Shown here one piece after another: positions 1-6,478 of a stretch of DNA of 64,000 bases. The position numbers and the translations under genes are program-made. Source of the stretch: Streptomyces sp. HUAS YS2 (GTDB lineage: Bacteria; Actinomycetota; Actinomycetes; Streptomycetales; Streptomycetaceae); contig NZ_CP137573.1 of NCBI RefSeq assembly GCF_033343995.1, positions 620,001 to 684,000 on the forward strand, given 5' to 3'. How positions within the stretch are numbered: position 1 is the stretch's first letter; each line of letters opens with the position of its first letter. Under the pieces are notes generated by a model. The model worked only from the letters and a program-made list of their open reading frames with translations. It searched no databases and was not told the origin of the DNA.

Positions 1-192
1 CAGTTCGGCCCGGGCGAGGCGCAGTATCTCGTCACGCCGTTCGGCGGTCTGCACCACGCCGACGAGCAGGACCGTGGCACCGCGCAGTTCCACGCGCACA
101 CCCAGTTCCCCCATGTCGTCCTTCGCCAGGCGCTCGCGCAGATGCTCGATCCGGTACTCCACCGGGTAGGCCGCCTGTTCACCGAGTGGCAT
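1..192 (-). CDS. BON-domain protein, partial (3' end outside window)
   Basis: The 64 visible codons run from ATG at 192 off the left edge and read as one BON-like unit: a helix around EYRIEHLRERLAKDD, then strands GVRVELRGATVLLVGVV, then a helix TAERRDEILRLARAE. BON domains are small alpha/beta modules usually found in envelope or osmotic-stress proteins and thought to bind phospholipid or other surfaces. The start at 192 is preferred because a GGAGG lies 7 bases upstream; a second in-frame ATG at 210 lacks such a site. The gene overlaps the 3' end of the upstream nucleotidyltransferase by 14 bases, so the two are probably translationally coupled. The remainder of the protein and any further domains are not visible. 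Confidence 0.72.
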   Translation of the reverse strand, partial: MPLGEQAAYPVEYRIEHLRERLAKDDMGELGVRVELRGATVLLVGVVQTAERRDEILRLARAEL

Positions 193-877
193 CGCGATGC
201 CTCCGCTCATCCGCTACGGCCGGAACGACGTCGAGCAGTTCCAGCAGGTACAGGAACGCCGCCGCCATCGGAGCGTCCCCCGTGTCTCGGCGCACCCGGT
301 CCCAGTCGACCTTCTCCCGCAGACCACGGGCCACCGGCAACAGGACTCCGAAGTCGCAATGATGCTCGGAGAGCGCCGCGAGACGGCTGATCATGATGTC
401 GGTCGCGGCAAGGACGGGCATGCGGACGGAATCGACCGGCAGGATCTCGGCGCGGTCGAGCAGTTCGGCGGTGACCGCCTGTCCGGCCAGCGCGAAGATC
501 AGGTCGATGCTCTCGCCGCCCACGCGGGCCTTGATCAGCCAGTCCTCCGAAGGATCGACGAGCTCCACACCATGCGCGTCGAGCAGCTGGACGACCGTGT
601 CCGCGTCCTGTCGCCGCAGGGCGAAGTCGGTGTCGTGCTGGAGCCGGACGGGAATGCCGTGCGCGTACGCGGCGACACTGCCGACCAGGGCGAACGGGCA
701 TCCCGAACTCTTGAGGAGCGAGCCGATCTCCTTCGTGGCCTCCAGAATGGCCTGCGTGTGATCGGCCGGCAGCCCCTCGCCATGGGCCTCGACCCCGTGC
801 CGGACCGCATCGGGCTGTGCGGGCGAACCGCCGGAACGGCGGGGCGCTCGCGTTTTCGAGGCGTCGCCGAGATTCAT
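179..877 (-). CDS. Nucleotidyltransferase-fold protein
   Basis: This 232-aa protein has the signature of the minimal nucleotidyltransferase (MNT/Pol-beta) fold: LVGSVAAYAHG supplies the G-S helix start, HDTDF the two metal-binding aspartates, and ESIDLIFA the third. Such proteins transfer nucleotides to small molecules, RNA or proteins, and some are toxin/antitoxin components; the substrate here is unknown. The first ~40 residues are a Pro/Arg/Gly-rich tail of low complexity. ATG at 877 follows a purine-rich GAGAGGA site. The gene is followed, with overlap, by the BON-domain gene and is divergent from a possible small ORF at 925. The family is a solid call; the role is not known. Confidence 0.75.
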   Translation of the reverse strand: MNLGDASKTRAPRRSGGSPAQPDAVRHGVEAHGEGLPADHTQAILEATKEIGSLLKSSGCPFALVGSVAAYAHGIPVRLQHDTDFALRRQDADTVVQLLDAHGVELVDPSEDWLIKARVGGESIDLIFALAGQAVTAELLDRAEILPVDSVRMPVLAATDIMISRLAALSEHHCDFGVLLPVARGLREKVDWDRVRRDTGDAPMAAAFLYLLELLDVVPAVADERRHRDATR

Positions 878-924
878 CTCGCGTTCCTCTCGCCGCGGGA
901 TGGGCGACTACCCACGAGCGCGCC

Positions 925-1044
925 ATGCATCCCCACGTCGACGCGTACCTGTCTCCGTGCGCGGCCTCGGCACTCGATGAGGCGAGGGTTGCGTCCATTC
1001 GGTCCCGATTCCGCGACCTGGAGAGCGAAGGCGGGCATGTCTGA
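925..1044 (+). CDS. Possible 39-aa small protein
   Basis: The open frame from ATG 925 encodes a 39-residue peptide starting MHPHVDAYLS and ending DLESEGGHV, with a helical middle section. Codon third positions are mostly G/C but not strikingly so, and no good ribosome site is visible. Support comes from position: it is divergent from the nucleotidyltransferase gene, and its stop codon lies at the foot of a perfect 12-bp hairpin, as expected for a short transcript. It could equally be untranslated leader. I do not recognise a family. Confidence 0.28.
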   Translation: MHPHVDAYLSPCAASALDEARVASIRSRFRDLESEGGHV

Positions 1045-1074
1045 AGTCGCCGGAGCCTCTCGTCCGGCGACTTC
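1043..1074 (+). terminator. 12-bp perfect hairpin, terminator-like
   Basis: GAAGTCGCCGGA (1043-1054) and TCCGGCGACTTC (1063-1074) form a perfect 12-bp stem with an 8-base loop. There is no T-run, which is usual for Streptomyces terminators. It overlaps the stop codon of the small ORF at 925-1044 and precedes the lipoprotein operon. It could end a short transcript from the left or attenuate the operon at its right. Confidence 0.5.
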
Positions 1075-1096
1075 GGACCGAGACTGAGGAATCCCC

Positions 1097-1192
1097 TTGG
1101 ATGCGATCGTGCTGTTGCGTGAGGTCGAGGAGCTGCGGACGGCGATGAGCGATGCGCCTCGCGCCCTCCCGGCAGTACCGAGCGCTGGGTGA
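1097..1192 (+). CDS. Possible 31-aa leader/small ORF, coupled to lipoprotein gene
   Basis: A TTG at 1097 is preceded by GAGGAA at 5-base spacing and opens a 31-residue frame (LDAIVLLREVEELRTAM..., helical and acidic) that ends in TGA at 1190-1192. That stop overlaps the GTG start of the lipoprotein gene (GTGA). The good spacing and the coupling overlap are the only evidence; there is no recognised family. It may be a translated leader that delivers ribosomes to the lipoprotein start. Confidence 0.27.
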   Translation: MDAIVLLREVEELRTAMSDAPRALPAVPSAG

Positions 1193-1617
1193 TCCGGTCC
1201 ACAGCGTGCCGGAGGACGAGCTCGGCGTTCTTCGGGGTGGGGATGCTCGTGCTTCTGCTGTGCGGATGCGGCGCACCGGCCGCCCGCGAAGACGGTGCCG
1301 TCGAGGCGGGCCGGGCCTTCGAAGCGGCGCTCGCCTCCGGCGACTACGCCGCGGCCTGTCGGCTGCTGGCGCCCGAGAGCCGCGGGCAGCTCGAACAGGA
1401 TGAGAAGCGGCCGTGCGGGCAGGCGCTGCGCGCCCAGGGCCTGCCGGACGGCGGGGACGTGCGCGATGTGGACGTCTACGGTCGGCAGGCGCTCCTCCGC
1501 CTGGTCGGCGAGACGCTGTTCCTGTCGCAGTTCGACGAGGGATGGAAGGTCACCGCTGCCGGATGCGTCGAGCAACCGCGCGATACGCCGTACCAGTGCG
1601 CAGTGAAGGGAGCCTGA
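1189..1617 (+). CDS. Small secreted lipoprotein, unknown function
   Basis: This 142-aa protein starts at GTG 1189 with a positively charged n-region (MIRSTACRRTS), a hydrophobic core (FFGVGMLVLLL) and a lipobox-like LLCGC, so it is expected to be lipidated and held at the outer face of the membrane. The mature part begins with a small alpha/beta region (EAGRAFEAALASGDYAAACRLLAPES) of the type seen in NTF2-like or DUF4878-type lipoproteins, and contains three further cysteines (EKRPCGQ, AAGCVEQ, YQCAVK). It is followed after 2 bases by a 27-aa membrane peptide and then by DUF6766, which suggests an envelope-stress or membrane-associated role for the trio. Function not known. Confidence 0.7.
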   Translation: MIRSTACRRTSSAFFGVGMLVLLLCGCGAPAAREDGAVEAGRAFEAALASGDYAAACRLLAPESRGQLEQDEKRPCGQALRAQGLPDGGDVRDVDVYGRQALLRLVGETLFLSQFDEGWKVTAAGCVEQPRDTPYQCAVKGA

Positions 1618-1619
1618 TC

Positions 1620-1703
1620 GTGAGGGCCCTGTTCGTGGCCTGCATCCTGACCATCGTGGGCGGGCTGGGTTACTTCATGGCGATCGGGGCGATGCACCGA
1701 TGA
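1620..1703 (+). CDS. 27-residue single-span membrane peptide
   Basis: GTG 1620 opens a 27-residue frame, MRALFVACILTIVGGLGYF followed by MAIGAMHR, which is almost entirely one transmembrane helix with a basic tail. It begins 2 bases after the lipoprotein stop and its own stop (TGA 1701-1703) overlaps the ATG of the DUF6766 gene at 1700 (ATGA). The tight packing on both sides is strong support for translation, despite the size being below ordinary gene-calling limits. It may be a small partner of the DUF6766 membrane protein. Confidence 0.62.
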   Translation: MRALFVACILTIVGGLGYFMAIGAMHR

Positions 1704-2395
1704 CCGCCGATCGCGGCCGGCGGCGCGGATTCTGGCAGGAGAACAGCCTCACCCTCGGCTTCGGCGCGGCCTTCCTGGTCGTACTCGCCGCGCAGGCCGT
1801 CGCGGGACGGGCGGAGTTCAACGAGCAGCTCGCCGTCGACGGACTCCAGCAGATCGGGCTCGGCGACTATCTGATGTCCTCCGATTTCGCCGTCGACGTC
1901 ACCGAGAACTGGCAGTCGGAGTTCCTCCAGTTCTTCCTCTACATCTTCGGCACCGTCTATCTTCTGCAGCGCGGTTCTCCGGAGTCCAAACCGCTGCACA
2001 AGGTCGGGACCGAGAGCGACCGTGAGCAGCGGGTGGGCGACCACGCCCGGTCGGATTCGCCCCGCCGGGCGGGAACGAAGGACTGGCGGCAGATCGTCTA
2101 CTCACGCTCCCTGGGCCTGGTCATGGGCGGCTTCTTCCTTCTGTCCTGGCTGGCACAGTCCATCGCGGGCGTGGCCGCGTTCAACGAACTGCGGCTGCGT
2201 GAGCTTCAGGAGCCCGTCGGCTGGGGCTCGTATCTGGCCTCGGCCGACTTCTGGAACCGGTCCCTCCAGAACTGGCAGTCCGAGCTTCTGGCGGTGGCCG
2301 CCATGGCCATTCTCTCCGTCTACCTTCGCCAGCGCGGTTCCCCCGAGTCCAAGCCCGTCGGCGCGGGTCACACGGCGACCGGCGTGGAAGGCTGA
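1700..2395 (+). CDS. DUF6766-family membrane protein with internal duplication
   Basis: This 231-aa protein matches the DUF6766 family of actinobacterial membrane proteins. It consists of two copies of one unit: residues ~9-100 and ~133-225 each carry a hydrophobic helix, an AEFNEQ/AAFNEL motif, a GDYL/GSYL-ASxDF loop, NWQSE, a second hydrophobic segment and the closing QRGSPESKP. So four membrane spans arranged as a 2+2 repeat are likely, joined by a charged linker (TESDREQRVGDHARSD). ATG 1700 overlaps the stop of the membrane peptide before it. Function is unknown; the family often sits near stress and envelope genes. Confidence 0.82.
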   Translation: MTADRGRRRGFWQENSLTLGFGAAFLVVLAAQAVAGRAEFNEQLAVDGLQQIGLGDYLMSSDFAVDVTENWQSEFLQFFLYIFGTVYLLQRGSPESKPLHKVGTESDREQRVGDHARSDSPRRAGTKDWRQIVYSRSLGLVMGGFFLLSWLAQSIAGVAAFNELRLRELQEPVGWGSYLASADFWNRSLQNWQSELLAVAAMAILSVYLRQRGSPESKPVGAGHTATGVEG

Positions 2396-2423
2396 CCCCT
2401 GCCGGACCCATGGGGCAGAACTG

Positions 2424-3035
2424 TCAGGCCTCAGGGAAGGTGGGAGAGATGCCCAGTGACGGGGCGATGGCCGACCAGATCGTCGACTGGGCCGTGGGTA
2501 GGTCGACATGGGGGTCGGCGAGCATCACGCGAATGCCCAGACCGTCACAGAGCGCCAGGATCAGAGTGCTGATCGCGGCGACATCGCAGGGGGCGAACTC
2601 GCCCGACGCGACGCCGCGTTCCACCGCGCCTCCGACCCAGGCGTGGAGCTGGTCGTACAGGTCGACGGCCAGGTGCCGGGCTGCGTCGTCGCGCTGTGCG
2701 CGCACCCACAGTTCCTGCCACAGTTTCCAGTCCTGGCGCAGCTCCGCGTCCGTGGGCAGCATGGTGCGCACGATGCGCGCGAGCAGAACCCCGGCCGGCA
2801 CGTCGGCGTCCCCACCGTCGAGGTCCGTGCCGGTCTGGGCGAACGAGTGTGTCATCGCCTCGGCGAAGAGCTTCTCGCGGGTGTCGAAGTGGTAGTGGAG
2901 CAGCGCCTTCGACACCCCCGCGTGCTCGGCGACCTTGCGCATGCTGACGTTCTCGAACCCGATGTCCGCGATCACCTCGCACGCGGCCTTGAGGATTCGC
3001 TCCCGTGTCTCGAGTGCGCGCTCGGCCTTGGTCAC
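2424..3035 (-). CDS. TetR-family transcriptional regulator
   Basis: The 203-aa protein from GTG 3035 has a TetR N-terminal helix-turn-helix: RERILKAACEVIADIGFENVSMRKVAEHAGVSKALLHYHF, ending in the diagnostic LLHYHFDTREKLF. The C-terminal ligand domain (~residues 80-190) is helical. The longer open frame reaches 3131, but GTG 3035 has a GGGGG site about 9 bases upstream and lies clear of the preceding gene. It is the last gene of the acyl-CoA dehydrogenase operon whose promoter region (10890-11010) carries three TetR-type palindromes, so it most likely represses that divergon, including itself, and responds to a pathway intermediate, perhaps a CoA thioester. The link to the operators is inference. 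Confidence 0.88.
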   Translation of the reverse strand: MTKAERALETRERILKAACEVIADIGFENVSMRKVAEHAGVSKALLHYHFDTREKLFAEAMTHSFAQTGTDLDGGDADVPAGVLLARIVRTMLPTDAELRQDWKLWQELWVRAQRDDAARHLAVDLYDQLHAWVGGAVERGVASGEFAPCDVAAISTLILALCDGLGIRVMLADPHVDLPTAQSTIWSAIAPSLGISPTFPEA

Positions 3036-3078
3036 GTCGGCAACCCCCGCTTTCGGTCTCGGTCCACGTCCCGGACCA

Positions 3079-3969
3079 TCATCCCTGCCCATCCTGCCCC
3101 GCCGGGCGCCCCGGGTACGGGTGGAAGCCACGACCTGTCTTCCGACCGAGCCGCCCCGCTTCCACCATCCGAGCCAGCAGCGGCGGCGGGGCGTACAGCG
3201 GCTCGCGGTACTCCGCGTACATCGACCGGGCGATGGCCTGCACCGTGTCCAGGCCGATCAGGTCGGCCAGGGCGAGCGGGCCGAGCGGATGGGCGCAGCC
3301 CAGGGTCATGGCCCGGTCGATGTCCTCGGCCGACGCCGCACCGGACTCGGCCATCCGCACCGCGGCCAGCAGGTACGGAACGAGCAGGGCGTTGACGACG
3401 AACCCCGCCCGGTCCCGGGCGTGCACGACCTCCTTGCCCAGTACCTCGGCGGCGAAGGCCCCCGCGCGCCGGACGGTGTCCTCGCCGGTGAGCAGTGAGG
3501 GCACCAGTTCCACCAGCGGCAGCCGCGGCACCGGGTTGAAGAAGTGCAGGCCGATGACCTGAGACGGCCGCGAGGTCGCGGCCGCCAGCCTGATGACAGG
3601 CAGGGACGAGGTGTTGGTCGCCAGGACGGCGTCCCCGCGCTCCACGACGGCGTCGAGCCGGGCGAAGACCTCGGTCTTCGCCCGCTCGTCCTCCGCCACC
3701 GCCTCGACGACCAGATCGCGATCCGCGAGCCGCGCCATGTCGGTGGTCACCGCGATCCGGCCGGCCGCGGCCTGCTGTTCGGCCACGGTCAGCCGGCCGG
3801 CCGCCGCGGCCCGTTCCAGCGAGCGGGTGATCCGCCGCAGTCCGGCCTTCGCGGCCGCCGCTCCGGTCTCCACCACCACGACGTCGCGTCCGGCGCGGGC
3901 GCAGACCTCGGCGATGCCGGAGCCCATGAGCCCGCACCCCACGATCCCCACTCGGGCGAGGTCGTTCAC
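3079..3969 (-). CDS. 3-hydroxyacyl-CoA dehydrogenase (3-hydroxybutyryl-CoA dehydrogenase type)
   Basis: This 296-aa protein begins VNDLARVGIVGCGLMGSG, an NAD-binding Rossmann GxGxxG, followed by the family hallmarks ATNTSSLPV, GLHFFNPVP and, in the C-terminal domain, RAGFVVNALLVPYL and DIDRAMTLGCAHPLGPLALADLIGLD. It oxidises L-3-hydroxyacyl-CoA to 3-ketoacyl-CoA with NAD. The catalytic His is in LHFFNP. GTG 3969 overlaps the stop of the acyl-CoA dehydrogenase gene before it (GTGA), which fixes the start; the longer frame to 4143 is read-through of that gene. It fits directly after acyl-CoA dehydrogenation as a beta-oxidation-type step, although no enoyl-CoA hydratase is seen in the window. 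Confidence 0.92.
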   Translation of the reverse strand: MNDLARVGIVGCGLMGSGIAEVCARAGRDVVVVETGAAAAKAGLRRITRSLERAAAAGRLTVAEQQAAAGRIAVTTDMARLADRDLVVEAVAEDERAKTEVFARLDAVVERGDAVLATNTSSLPVIRLAAATSRPSQVIGLHFFNPVPRLPLVELVPSLLTGEDTVRRAGAFAAEVLGKEVVHARDRAGFVVNALLVPYLLAAVRMAESGAASAEDIDRAMTLGCAHPLGPLALADLIGLDTVQAIARSMYAEYREPLYAPPPLLARMVEAGRLGRKTGRGFHPYPGRPAGQDGQG

Positions 3970-5138
3970 GGAGTGACCGGCAGCTGCAGGACACCCGTCC
4001 CGCGCTTGACGAGTTCGCCCGCGACGATGAGCCGCTGGATCTCGGAGGTGCCCTCCCAGATCCGGTCGACGCGCAGCTCTCGGTAGAGCCGCTCGACGGG
4101 GTACGAGCGGTCGTAGCCGCGCCCGCCGAAGATCTGCAGGCACCGGTCGACCACCCGGCCGGACGCCTCGCTCGCCGCGAGCTTCGCGATCGCGGCCTTC
4201 GCGTGCAGGGTCTTGCGGTCGGTCCGGCCATCGCCCACCTCCCAGGCGACCTGGGCGGTGTACGCGCGGTTCACGGCGATGTCGACGGCCGAGTCGGCGA
4301 GCATCCCCTGGATCAGCTGGAAGTCGGCGATACGGGAGCCGAACTGACGGCGTCCGACGGCCCAGTCACGGGCGAGCTCCAGGGCCCGCTCGGCCGCCCC
4401 GATCGTGCGGGCGGCGATCATCAGCCGCTCCTCGGAGAACCAGGAGCGGGTGAGGTCGTAACCGTTGCCGACGCCGCCGAGCACCGCGTCCTCGGGCAGG
4501 CGTACGTCGGTGAAGGTGAACTCGGGGTGTTCGTAGACGAAGGTGTGCATCCAGCGGGGCACCCGGGTCATCTCGATGCCCGGGGTGTCCTTGTCCACGA
4601 GGAACAGCGTCGGCGCCCGCTCCTCCCCCGCGGCAGCGAGCACGATCATGAAGTCGGCGTGGTCGCCCACGGTGACGAACCACTTCTCGCCGTTCAGCAC
4701 CCAGCCGTCGGCGGTCCGGGTCGCGGTGGTGCGCAGGTTCTGCGGGTCGGAGCCGGCCTCGGGCTCGCTGACCGCGTAGCAGTCGCGCCGGCGCCCGTGG
4801 ATCACGGGCACGAGGTACCGCTCGCGCTGCTCGGGCGTGCAGTGCGAGAGGGCGTTGGCCGGCCGCCACACCATGTCCCACAGGGCGCCGGTGAGCCGGC
4901 CCAGTTCCTCCTGGACGACGACCTGCTCAGGGACGGTGAGTCCGGCACCGCCCCACTCGGCCGGCATGTTGACGGCCTGGAGGCCGCTGTCGAGGACGGC
5001 GTCGCGGATCTCGGCGTGGGCCTGTGGCGGCAGGCCGTTGTTCTCCTCGCAGTCGAGCTCGTACTTCATGATGAAGTCGGTGAGGTCACGCGCCGATTCC
5101 TTGAGCTCCTGCTGACGTGCGGTGAGACGGAAGTCCAT
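3966..5138 (-). CDS. Acyl-CoA dehydrogenase (second of a tandem pair)
   Basis: This 390-aa enzyme starts at ATG 5138 behind GAGAGGA and shows the standard acyl-CoA dehydrogenase plan: helical N-terminal domain, beta domain with YAVSEPEAGSD and WVLNGEKWFVT, and C-terminal helices with RRQFGSRIADFQLIQGMLAD, QIFGGRGYDRSYPVERLYRELR and WEGTSEIQRLI, whose Glu is at the catalytic-base position of the medium-chain enzymes. It uses FAD to form a trans-2-enoyl-CoA. It is a close paralogue of the gene upstream; the C-terminal ~150 residues are nearly identical, pointing to recent duplication or gene conversion, while the N-terminal substrate region has diverged. The two may form a heteromer or act on different acyl-CoAs. 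Confidence 0.93.
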   Translation of the reverse strand: MDFRLTARQQELKESARDLTDFIMKYELDCEENNGLPPQAHAEIRDAVLDSGLQAVNMPAEWGGAGLTVPEQVVVQEELGRLTGALWDMVWRPANALSHCTPEQRERYLVPVIHGRRRDCYAVSEPEAGSDPQNLRTTATRTADGWVLNGEKWFVTVGDHADFMIVLAAAGEERAPTLFLVDKDTPGIEMTRVPRWMHTFVYEHPEFTFTDVRLPEDAVLGGVGNGYDLTRSWFSEERLMIAARTIGAAERALELARDWAVGRRQFGSRIADFQLIQGMLADSAVDIAVNRAYTAQVAWEVGDGRTDRKTLHAKAAIAKLAASEASGRVVDRCLQIFGGRGYDRSYPVERLYRELRVDRIWEGTSEIQRLIVAGELVKRGTGVLQLPVTP

Positions 5139-5197
5139 GGGGTGCTCGTCCTCTCGGTAGTGCGTGTGGGTGTGGATGCCGGGGCAGGGCGGTGGGA

Positions 5198-6367
5198 TCA
5201 GCGCGGCAGGGCCAGCGCCCCGGTGCCGCGCTTGATCAGCTCGTTGGCGATGATCAGCCGCTGGATCTCCGAGGTGCCCTCCCAGATCCGGTCGACGCGC
5301 AGCTCGCGGTACATCCGCTCGACCGGGTACGAGCGGTCGTAGCCGCGCCCGCCGAAGATCTGCAGGCACCGGTCGACCACCCGGCCGGCAGCCTCGCTCG
5401 CCGCGAGCTTCGCCGTGGAGGCCTTGGCGTGCAGGGTCTTGCGGTCGGTCTGGGGCTGGTCGGCCTCCCAGGCGATCTGGTGGGTGTAGGCGCGGTTGAC
5501 GGCGATGTCGACGGCGCAGTCGGCGAGCATGCCCTGGATCAGCTGGAAGTCGGCGATACGGGAGCCGAACTGACGGCGTCCTACGGCCCAGTCGCGGGCC
5601 AGTTCCAGGGCCCTCTCGGCGGCGCCGACAGTCCGGGCGGCGATCATCAGCCGCTCGTCGGTGAACCACTCCTTCGTCAGTTCGTAGCCGTTGCCGACGC
5701 CACCGAGCACGTCCTCGTCGGGCACGAAGACGTCGGTGAACCGGAACTCGGGGTGTCCGTTCACCGCGGAGTGCATGAAACGGGGGACCCGCGTCATCTC
5801 GACGCCCCGCGCCTGCTTGTCGACGAAGAAGAGCGTCGCCGCGCGGTCCGGCCCGGCATCGGCCTGCACCAGCAGGAAGTCGGCGATGTCGCCGCAGGTG
5901 ACGAACCACTTCTCGCCGTTCAGAAGCCAGCCGCCCGCCGTGCGGGTCGCGGTGCTCGTGCCCGAGCCGGGGTCGGATCCGGCCCCGGGCTCGGTGACGG
6001 CGAAGGCATCGAAACGCTCGCCGCGGATCACCGGCAGCAGGTACTTCTCGCGTTGTGCCTCCGTGCCGTACGCGAGGACGTTGGCGGGCCGCCAGGGAAT
6101 GTCCCACAGGCAGTTGGTGACCTTGCCGAACTCCTCCTCGACGATCACCTGGTCCAGCAGGGAGAGTCCGGCGCCGCCCCACTCGACGGGCATGTTGATG
6201 GCGTAGACAGAGGCGTCGATCGCGGCCCGGGTCAGCTCCCGCACGGTGTCGGCCGGCAGCGGGCCGCCGGCTTCCTCGGACCGCTCCTCGTACCGCATCA
6301 GGAGCCGGGTGTAGGCCGCGGCGCGCGCCTTGAGCGCGGTCTGCTCGGGGGTGTAGCGGAAGTCCAT
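5198..6367 (-). CDS. Acyl-CoA dehydrogenase (first of a tandem pair)
   Basis: This 389-aa enzyme begins MDFRYTPEQTALKARAAAYT and has the family motifs FAVTEPGAGSD, WLLNGEKWFVTCGDIADF, a flavin-binding C-terminal half with ARDWAVGRRQFGSRIADFQL and the catalytic WEGTSEIQ. It is 59 bases upstream of its paralogue. Differences concentrate between residues ~1 and 220 (for example TSTATRTAGG versus RTTATRTADG and MHSAVNGHPEFRF versus MHTFVYEHPEFTF), the part that shapes the acyl pocket. The operon also encodes a CoA ligase, a hydroxyacyl-CoA dehydrogenase and electron carriers, so the substrate is an acyl-CoA made by the ligase; its identity cannot be read from sequence. Confidence 0.93.
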   Translation of the reverse strand: MDFRYTPEQTALKARAAAYTRLLMRYEERSEEAGGPLPADTVRELTRAAIDASVYAINMPVEWGGAGLSLLDQVIVEEEFGKVTNCLWDIPWRPANVLAYGTEAQREKYLLPVIRGERFDAFAVTEPGAGSDPGSGTSTATRTAGGWLLNGEKWFVTCGDIADFLLVQADAGPDRAATLFFVDKQARGVEMTRVPRFMHSAVNGHPEFRFTDVFVPDEDVLGGVGNGYELTKEWFTDERLMIAARTVGAAERALELARDWAVGRRQFGSRIADFQLIQGMLADCAVDIAVNRAYTHQIAWEADQPQTDRKTLHAKASTAKLAASEAAGRVVDRCLQIFGGRGYDRSYPVERMYRELRVDRIWEGTSEIQRLIIANELIKRGTGALALPR

Positions 6368-6478
6368 GGTGCGGGTCTCCTCCAGGGCAGGCAGGGGTGT
6401 GCGGGAAGGTGTGGCGGGGGTGTGCGGGGAAGGTCTCGCGGTGAGGGAAGGGGGAAGGCTCCGTGGGGAGGGCGGAGG

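Noticed and set aside
3966..6182. Apparent 738-residue frame that could be a fused acyl-CoA dehydrogenase
   Set aside because: Only the part from ATG 5138 is real. The upstream ~350 codons read the paralogous gene out of frame and show only Arg/Gly-rich sequence.
6380..6478. G-rich repeats (GGTGTGCGGG-like) between the CoA ligase and acyl-CoA dehydrogenase genes
   Set aside because: Low-complexity spacer with no clear period, stem or conserved motif; not enough to call a regulatory element.
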